A DNA stretch of 64,000 nt, from contig CM059557.1 of NCBI GenBank assembly GCA_030386875.1, positions 58,606,514 to 58,670,513 of the forward strand. Reading direction: 5' to 3'. The DNA comes from Morinoia aosen. Lineage: Eukaryota; Arthropoda; Malacostraca; Amphipoda; Talitridae. The translations under genes and the position numbers were made by a program. Positions within the stretch are counted from its first letter, which is position 1, and each line of letters starts with the position of its first letter. A model generated the notes under the pieces. The model did not search any database, was not told where the DNA came from, and saw nothing but the letters and a program-made list of their open reading frames with translations. This document shows, one piece after another, positions 37,301-46,300 of the stretch.

Positions 37301-40300
37301 GTCCACATCATGAATTCATTTTACTAGCATGAATTAACCCCATCTATAAAGCGTCGGTGTTGAATAATTCGGAGCAAGAAAATGCATGAATTCACTATAA
37401 ATAATTAATTAAACTTCTTCTTGGGTACTGTTGTAACTGCATCAGCAACAGTCTTCTCTTTATTGCGTTTTATAAAGTTTCCTAAGGAGTGCCTGTGTGC
37501 AATAGACCGAAAAAACGTAAGAAGAGCAGGATGTGCGGATTTTGAACGGAGCCATTGGATTGTCTGCTGGTGGAATAGGTAAACGCTCCGCACGTTGTTC
37601 AGTTTACTGGTAGCGGATGTTACAGAGTGGGAGAGCGACCAAATGCCCATAGAGATGTAGGTCACTCTGGTGTAGATGATCAGCTGTTGTAGATGATGTT
37701 CACAATGGTTCTTCTCTTTTTCTTTGGTTCTTGATGGTTGAGCGTGATCGTAATTAGCACCTCGACTTTGCTTTGCTTTGAAATTCTCTGATGGCTCTGC
37801 CGATCCTCTTCTTAGCTTCTTGTTGCTCTGGCTACTTCTTCGGTTATTATTCTCCGCCGTGTTGAAACACTGACGTAAAATTCAGGTTAATTCTTCATCA
37901 GATCTTTGTCACAAACTTATTCTCTGTAGTCTTCATTGAACAATACTACTACTACTACTACACGTCTTCACAATTCTTCACAAAACTTATGCCGCAAACT
38001 TCTCTTCTTGACTTCTTTAACGATTTTCTTGATAATTACGATTTTCTTACTTCTTGATTATATCTTCTTATTGTCTTACGTGGACTTCGATATCCCCATA
38101 CTGGCCACCACTGTGCGTACCAATACCAGTGTGTGTACCGAGGGATATTGATGCACTGGAGAGCTGCGGCTTCTTACTGATGACTGATGCTGGAGAGTTT
38201 GACAAAATGCGCCACTGAGAGCGTCACACCTGTTATATGTTTGGGAAAAGTGGGTCACAGCGCATATTTGCTGGCTCAGGAAATCAACTTACGGTATATG
38301 ATGAGCAGAAGCATGTCAAAGCTAAAGAATGACCAGGCATTCTGAACCAAAACAAAGGAATGATACTGGTATGAAATGATACTTGAGACCATGGTGTTAC
38401 CGCATATTTCAAAGAAATTAGTATCCCTCGTACAATAGCAAGGTGTAAATTATTGCAATAATTCAATTTCATTATTTTTTAATTGACATACAAAAACAGT
38501 TAAATTTCTAAGATGCACTTAGTCATCTGTTGTTATTTAAGTAGAAAGTTGTGCTTAGCTTTGACCTCTGAATGGTCGTTCTTTGCTATGGGGGACTTGC
38601 CTCGAGGGGGGAGAGACTGTTACTCTACCTCAGCTTGAAAAAGGCTCTCAAAACTTCTTTTCTGCCCACTGTGCTTCTTTCAGTTTTATGTCTTTTTTGC
38701 TGTCTCTTTTATTTTTTTTTCTCTTCCTTCTTGACTTGCTATTGCTATGCACAGGATATTCTGTGTGAGAACACACCTTCTGCATAAAGCCCCTATTTCT
38801 ACAGTCCGTTCTGAATTGTCCCTTCTCTTTGCTTTCATGTCACCGTCGTTGTGATTAGGGAGCTATAAATTGATATTTAATGTAATACTGTTATTGCGAT
38901 CTGATTAAATAACAGTTACGGCTGAAGCATTCCAAGTGAACACTGGCTACAGCATCGTTGCCGTGTTCATGCTCCAAAAATATAGTTTGCGTCAAAAAAG
39001 CACGAGCAAACAGAGCATGATTTACTAAGCCGTGGGTTCATAAGATAGGATAGAAAAATCCAGGCCACAAAGATTTTATGAATGCAATTTTAGTTCGTGT
39101 TTATTTTCCTCTCCACAATTTAGGAAAATAAAGAAAGTGTGGAGCTGTATTGCTGGAAATATATTTCTATACCATAACGCTCCACGAAGGTTCATTTTTT
39201 AAACTATAGTGGGCGGTGCGTCACAGTTGACTGCAAGTGGGTGTTTTTTTGTGCTCTTTTCAGGATGAGGAAGTGTTAGGTTTCCAGTAAGTAACGTATA
39301 GTTCCACAGCCTAGATGTAGGGAGAAATAACGAGAGTGAAATTCTCTTGAAAGTTTACAATTTGCTTAAGAACACCATTAAAAATACTACACTGGCAGCA
39401 CAAACAAAACTTTACAAGTGTAATATATACGTGAATTCCTGAAAAATAGCGCTCCAGGCTAAACAAAAATCTAAGTTGCAAGTTTTTGGCTTATCAGTAC
39501 ACTAGTGGGCGAGGTCGAGGCTGGTAGAGGCAGAGCGATTAGCAAACGTCCACGTAACACTGCGGGACGTGGGCAACTGCTTCTCAAGAGCACACAGGAG
39601 ACTACTTCTTACACTCGCATAGAAGTTTACCCGATTATTTGTAAAACTTGTCTCCCAAAAAAGAAGGAAATTTATTTTTGAAAGAGGAATAGTAATTTAA
39701 ATGACATTAACATTTGAACGACAATTTTTTGTTATTCTGAATAAAATATGTGTGTACGAGCTTAGCTCAAGTTTTCCTAGATCCCCTCAGGGGGATACAA
39801 CTATTGTATCTATGGGAATTGGCGCTCCCAGGGGGACTATGTGAGGGCCCGAGCTAAAGGTTAGGTAGGCTTCCTTTTTGTTGTAATAAAATAGGTTTTT
39901 GTTTTGTTACGGACCATCTTTTTTCGGTTCACTGCTGTCCTGTTTTTCAGCACCTACTACTTTCTTCTTCAACTTTTTTCTTGTTTCATGAACTTCTTTC
40001 CTATCTTCCTGTTTCTATGCACCTTGTGCATAGATTCCGCGTTCCCTCAACTCCATACTAAATGGTGCCTTCCTCTTTCCTCTCTTGGAACATCTTTGTC
40101 GTGGTTAAGGGAGGCTAAAACTTTCTTATATAATAATAATAAAGTTTTCCTAGATCATGGTCAGACAATATAAGCTAGGATAAGTTGGGATAGAAGCGGA
40201 TACAATAGCTTAAGTTACGATAAATTAGGATAGAATTGGTTTTGCTAAATAACGATAAGTTATTTACAGTAACAATCAAAGATGGTATTTTTCATGGGTA

Positions 40301-43300
40301 AGGATGAAGATTGATTGCCTTTTGAAGTTCCTACCACATACATGCGCTCTTGAATTTGCTTGTGTTTTATTTTTGCTTTGACTAATAAGAGTACAGGGTG
40401 ATTATTAAATATGGGTTCTAAAAGAGTCTTTAATAATAATTCCCTCAATTTCGGATGGATTTTATAAAACAAATCATTCATGTAATCCTGAGCAAGAGTT
40501 TCATTTTGATAACATTTGAAAACAGTATTTTTCATGTGCTGCCCCTTTTTCATGTACGAGAAATTGAGAATCTACCCAATTACCCAGCCTGTTCATTAAG
40601 GCGCTGGTGAGATCTTATCATCCGAGTCTTTGGATTTCTACCGTGATGGATGCCTTGAGTTAGTATGGATTTGTAAAATGTTCACGGTAGACTCTTCATT
40701 TTTAAAGAGCTCACCGTGGAGAGCTTACAAATCTATGACAACTCAAGGCTTTAATCGAAGTAGAAATCCAATGAATTGGACAAGATCTCACCAACGTCGT
40801 AATGATTAGCCTAAGCAATCGTGGAAATTCTAGTGTTTCTCAGTGTGGTGTATTGCTACTCCAGGCACGTATTCCTACGCGCGGCCAATCACAGGGCTGC
40901 ACCCGTCAGCGGGTTGCTTGTGTACACATCGTAATTTGTGTTCACGGACGCTTTGGTGTTCCTATGTGTTTATTCTGTTTAGAATTACACATGCGACGTT
41001 TTTTACGTTCTAAGCTGCTCCGTTTGAGTGGCAGGAGGTATTTTGTGGGATCTACTTCCTGACGTATGGAGCGTCGATTGGTGTGCCGGCCTTGGCATTA
41101 TTGTGTTCGCTGCTGCCGAGAGTGGTAGTGCGTGCTTGAGCTTCCGGTTGCGCTCTTGAGTATCCTTGCGAGATACTGGTGTTGTGTTCTTTTCCTTGTG
41201 CTGAGACACAAGCAGGTAGGACCTGTAGGCGTGTTGTGTGCCTGTGTGTCTGAGTGTGTTCAGACTCACCACACTAGCTTGGAGCTAGTGTGTGCTTCCG
41301 TTTCTGCCGTGAAGTGTGCTCGTTTCACGGCAGCGTGTGTTCACACTGGGTGTGCCCTCTGACACACGAGCTCAGGTGTGTGTCTGGCGTCGGCTGTAGG
41401 GGAGGTTCGGAGGCCGACCCGAGCTCTGGGAGCTCGGCTTTGAGATCTTGGGTCTCGGGATTTGCACATCCCACAACACTCAGGATTGCATATATGCTAT
41501 TTTTTTATAAAACAATCCGATATCAAGGGAGTTATTAAAGACTCTTTTAGGACCAATATTTAAAAATCCCCTTGTATATTTAACACGTTAGTTGCGATGG
41601 GTTAAACTGAAGTTCAATATTCAACTTAAATTTAAAATCAAAAGATATAAGCAAATTTGTAAATATCAAACGTTAACTGGGCCTGTTAAATACCATTAAT
41701 TTAGAAAGGTTGTTAGAATTTTTCAAAACGACCCATCGATGGGTCGTTTCGCAGCAAGAAAAACCTAACTACGACCCACCGGTGGGTCGTACCGCAATGA
41801 ATGTGTTAAGTCATTCCCCATCTAAATTTAATGTGCTAGATAGATTAGCAACAAAAAGCTTCTTATCACTGGTTTCCCGCGAGTTCATTTACAAAAATAG
41901 ATGGTGTTGGAACGCGAGTATGTGCTGTTTGTATGTTCTTTAATTGATGTATATTGCGTTGCAGGCAACCGTTCATGATAGACAGCTGCAGGAAGTTGGT
42001 GATGTGCCGTGACGAGTCCAGAAGCCACTCTCCGAGCGTCCTGGCCTTCTTGTACTTGGGGGTCGACATCCGTGACGTCACCTCTTGGTGAGTTGTGCTG
42101 TGGGTGTTTCGCTCTGTGTGTTGTGTTTGTTGGTGAGTTGTGCTGTGGGTGTTCTGTCTGTTCGTGAGTTTTGCTGTGGGTGTTGTCACTTGGTGGGTTG
42201 TGCTGTGGGTGTTGTGTCTGTTCGTGAGTTTTGCTGTGGGTGTTGTCACTTGGTGAGTTGTTGTGGGTGTTGTGTCACTTGGTGAGTTGTGCTGTGGGTG
42301 TTGTGTCTGTTCGTGAGTTTTGCTGTGGGTGTTGGTGAGTTGTGCTGTGGGTGTTGTGTCTGTTCGTGAGTTTTGCTGTGGGTGTTGTCACTTGGTGAGT
42401 TGTGCTGTGGGTGTTGTGTCTGTTCGTGAGTTTTGCTGTGGGTGTTGTCACTTGGTGAGTTGTTGTGGGTGTTGTGTCACTTGGTGAGTTGTGCTGTGGG
42501 TGTTGTGTCAGTTGGTGAGTTGTGCTGTGTGTGTTGTGTCGCTTGGTGAGTTGTGCTGTGTGTGTTGTGTCACTTGGGGAGTTGTGCTGTGTGTGTGTTG
42601 TCACTTGGTGAGTTGTGCTGTGTGTGTTGTGTCACTTGGTGAGTTGTGCTGTGAGTGTTGTGTCACTTGGTGAGTTGTGCTGTGTGTGTTGTGTCACTTG
42701 GTGAGTTGTGCTGTGTGTGTTGTGTCACTTGGTGAGTTGTGCTGTGTGTGTTGTGTCACTTGGTGAGTTGTGCTGTGTGTGTTGTGTCACTTGGTGAGTT
42801 GTGCTGTGTCTATTGTGTCACTTGGGGAGTTGTGCTGTGTGTGTGTTGTCACTTGGTGAGTTGTGCTGTGTGTGTTGTGTCACTTGGTGAGTTGTGCTGT
42901 GAGTGTTGTGTCACTTGGTGAGTTGTGCTGTGTGTGTTGTGTCACTTGGTGAGTTGTGCTGTGTCTATTGTGTCACTTGGTGAGTTGTGCTCTGTGTGTT
43001 GTGTCACTTGGTGAGTTGTGCTGTGTTTGTTTTGTCACTTGGTGAGTTGTGCTGTAGGTGTTGTGTCACTTGGTGAGTTGTGCTGTGTGTGTTGTCACTT
43101 GGTGAGTTGTGCCGTGTGTGTTGTCACTTGGTGAGTTGTGCTGTGTGTGTTGTGTCACTTGGTGAGTTGTGCTGTGTGTGTTGTGTCACTTGGTGAGTTG
43201 TGCTGTGTGTGTTGTGTCACTTGGTGAGTTGTGCTGTGTGTGTTGTGTCACTTGGTGAGTTGTGCTGTGTATTTTGTCACTTGGTGAGGTGTAGAGTTGT

Positions 43301-46300
43301 TGTTGCACTAGCAGCACTATTACCACCAGTTAGTTGGACGTCTCTCAGTAATAAAGAAAAACATGCCAGGCTCTTCCCATGTGTGGCTGAGGGTCATGTG
43401 TTTGGCTGTCAGTTTTGCGTGACCTAAAGTTTAAAAATCTTGTCAAAAATCCGCCTTAATATCTGATTTAAACCAATCCATCAGCTAAGCTGTAAAATGA
43501 CGTGTTTCAAATGCTAATAATATCGATGTGAGATCAATAACCACCCTCAGTGGTTTTGAATTGAATTGGTTCATTACTTGGAAGGGTTTTCATGAAGACA
43601 TATTTCTTAATAATTCAGCTGCGGGTCTGTAAAATCTCTCAAATGATATAATAACTTGTGTTTGAATAACCCCCTGTTCCAGGCTGTGCACCAAAGTAGA
43701 GCATGGCGCCCTGGGGCGAGACATGGTCCAGGTACTGAACTTGTTCGACCCGTCCTGCACCGCGTCCGTCCTGGGCCTCGCCGACCGTCTTCCTGAGCGA
43801 CCGAAGTGGCGGCGTGACTTGCAGTGTGAGTGTTGGGTGTGTTGTGTGGTGTGGTATGGTGGGGAGTTTTGGGTGTGCTGTGGTATGGTGGGGAGTTCTG
43901 GGTGTGCTGTGGTGTGGTGGGGAGTGCTGAGTGTGCTGTGGTGTTGGGTGTGCTGTGTGTGTTATGGTGTGCTTTGATGTGGTGGGGAGTGCTGGGTGTA
44001 CTGTGGCGAGGCAGGGAGTGCTGGGTGTACTGTGGCGAGGCAGGGAGTGCTGGGTGTACTGTGGCGAGGCAGGGAGTGCTGGGTGTACTGTGGTGAGGCA
44101 GGGAGTGCTGGGTGTACTGTGGTGAGGCAGGGAGTGCTGGGTGTACTGTGGCGAGGCAGGGAGTGCTGGGTGTACTGTGGTGAGGCAGGGAGTGCTGGGT
44201 GTACTGTGGTGAGGCAGGGAGTGCTGGGTGTACTGTGGCGAAGCAGGGAGTGCTGGGTGTACTGTGGTGAGGCAGGAAGTGCTGGGTGTACTGTGGCGAG
44301 GCAGGGAGTGCTGGGTGTACTGTGGTGAGGCAGGGAGTGCTGGGTGTACTGTGGTGAGGCAGGGAGTGCTGGGTGTACTGTGGTGAGGCAGGGAGTGCTG
44401 GGTGTACTGTGGTGAGGCAGGGAGGAGTGCTGGCATTTGGTATGTAGTGATGTACTCAGTGAAATTAGGAGTGAGAGCGCCTGAGAGCGATGAAGTGGAT
44501 GTACAAAAGAATACCGACTCTCGTGCAAAATATGCTTTCCACAAGATTTTGAAGCGTGGTCTCTAACAGCCAAACTAAATGATGCTATAACCAATTTGAT
44601 ATTACGCGCAATATGAGTAAATACAGTAATACCTCCGTCATTGCTGTGTTGCGTTCCAGAAACTTGGAGCAATGACGGAAGCAACGCAATAACAAAAACA
44701 TTCCGAGAAAGTGGTAATTTGCGGGTAACTAAGCTATTTACGTGCGGTTCTGGGGTAGGGTTTCTAAATTAGTTCTTATGAAGCTATGTTATGGTCCTGG
44801 AGGTGAAAAACTCGTTTGATATTTTGCAGTTATATCAAATTATGACAAACTAACAAGAATTAACATATTGAACGTTTTTATGTTATCACTGCTGTAAACA
44901 GTGAAATTTTAATAATAACTAATTTATTCATCCTTGTAGTAACTCAACAATGCGTCAATTGATTGGTGGAATGATGGAAGTTTCTTTGCATCCACTTCTA
45001 CTGATGATGCCTTCCTCCCGATTTTTTCAGCCAATTCCAGAAATTCTGCTAAATCCTTCTTCCTTTCATTTGCTACAACTACTTCGTTAGGTAAATCTGC
45101 AGCAAGAATTTCTGTAACACCGCCTTCACTGAAATCATTGTGTGTAGCTACAAATTCATCTACTGAAAGTTTCTGTTCGTGACTGCTTAGGAATTCATTA
45201 ATATGATCTGATGTTAGTTCCGCAAAACCAGCCTCTGTTGCAAGCTCCTTAAAGGCTTCGATGGGCTCTGAATTGTTTGAGTGACAGAGACGGGAAAATG
45301 TTTTGCACTCTGTTCAATTTTAGTTAATAATTTGATAATAAATCTTAGTATTGATGCAGGGATCCTCATAACTCTAGATACCTCCATACTATTCATGCCT
45401 TCATGATGTTTTTTCAACACTTTCAATTTTGTTTTTGTGCCTGTCAGTTTCCTCTTATTTGGGACTTCCGAGTTTGCCTCCAGAACTCGTGTTGATTTCT
45501 TTCGCTTCATTTCGAGGGCAAGAAACCACAAGCTGATAGAAAATTGTACAACCAGTGCGTTGGCCGAAGAGGTGCTGCTTGCTCGGTCATATGGAGCTGT
45601 CTGGCAACTCCATTCTCTGAGCAATAACAAAAGCGCATTCTCAAAAACGAAAGAGCAATGACACAATCTTGCAATAAAGAAAGGCGCAAAGAAGAAAGTA
45701 TTACTGTAATGGTTTCTAAGCTGTAATTTTTTCATTTGCTTGAACTGCAAAAGCTAATTTACCGCGGTAATTTGATCATGTGCCTTGCGTTGCTGCATGC
45801 TGCTGTTGCTTGAGAGCTGCTCTGCTCCAGCCTGCCCAGATCATCGCCTAGTGACGTTGCGGTGTAGCGAGGCGCTGGCGAACTGCTGTGACAATGTTGA
45901 AGGATTCATTAATGAATGTTTATTAATACTCTAGTAAGAATTGTAGCTTTATTTTGTTCAGGTGAAATGCCCAAAGAAAATTTTTTTAGATGATGAATCT
46001 GCCTGCGCAATTCAGCTCGTATTTCCTTGGAATGTATGTTTAATGCTTAATTTTTTTGAAATAAATTAATTGCAAATCATATAAATGAAGAACTCATAAA
46101 AAAAATAACCTTCGTTGCTTCACCAAATGAACCTTTTATTTGCAGTGCCAAGGCCAAGGTGCATTTGAAATGCGTATGTATCTGTCATCTCTTAATGCAG
46201 CACCGATGTTTGTGCATCCTTAAATATCGCTTAAATTCTTTAGAAACTAATCCTGGCTGCATACACTACGCAACAGTTCTGAGCGCAGGTGTTGCGTGAC

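Larger units (their letters stand above)
36329..40393. other. Intron 11, left part
   Basis: It contains retroposon copies J, K and L. The segment 36900-38580 has no recognised element apart from a short ACT run (37947-37962). Open frames there show no family motif. Segment 38906-39768 is featureless to me. Confidence 0.5.
40394..41574. mobile_element. TIR element with CAGGG/CAAGG ends and TA flanks, carrying two later insertions
   Basis: Imperfect inverted repeats of about 75 bases begin CAGGGTGATTATTAAATATG on the left and CAAGGGGATTTTTAAATATTG on the complement of the right. Both continue through TCTAAAAGAGTCTTTAATAA / CCTAAAAGAGTCTTTAATAA and on to TTTTATAAAACAA / GTTTTATAAAAAA. TA flanks both ends (40392-40393, 41575-41576), as in Tc1/mariner-type elements. 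It contains a foldback (40603-40795) and a solo LTR (40844-41478). Confidence 0.7.

Noticed and set aside
37405-37665. 86-codon minus-strand frame ending KKKFN
   Set aside because: No family match that I recognise and no supporting context. It may be a decayed mobile element, but nothing in the sequence shows which.
42085-43280. Several short + and - frames of CAVCVVSL or THSTTHQ type
   Set aside because: Translation of the 31-bp donor-derived array. No frame is continuous or conserved beyond the repeat.
43639-44684. 301- and 240-codon minus-strand frames with TQHSLPHHS-type repeats
   Set aside because: They run antisense through a 29-bp minisatellite and exon 13. Several frames are open at once because the C-rich strand lacks stops.
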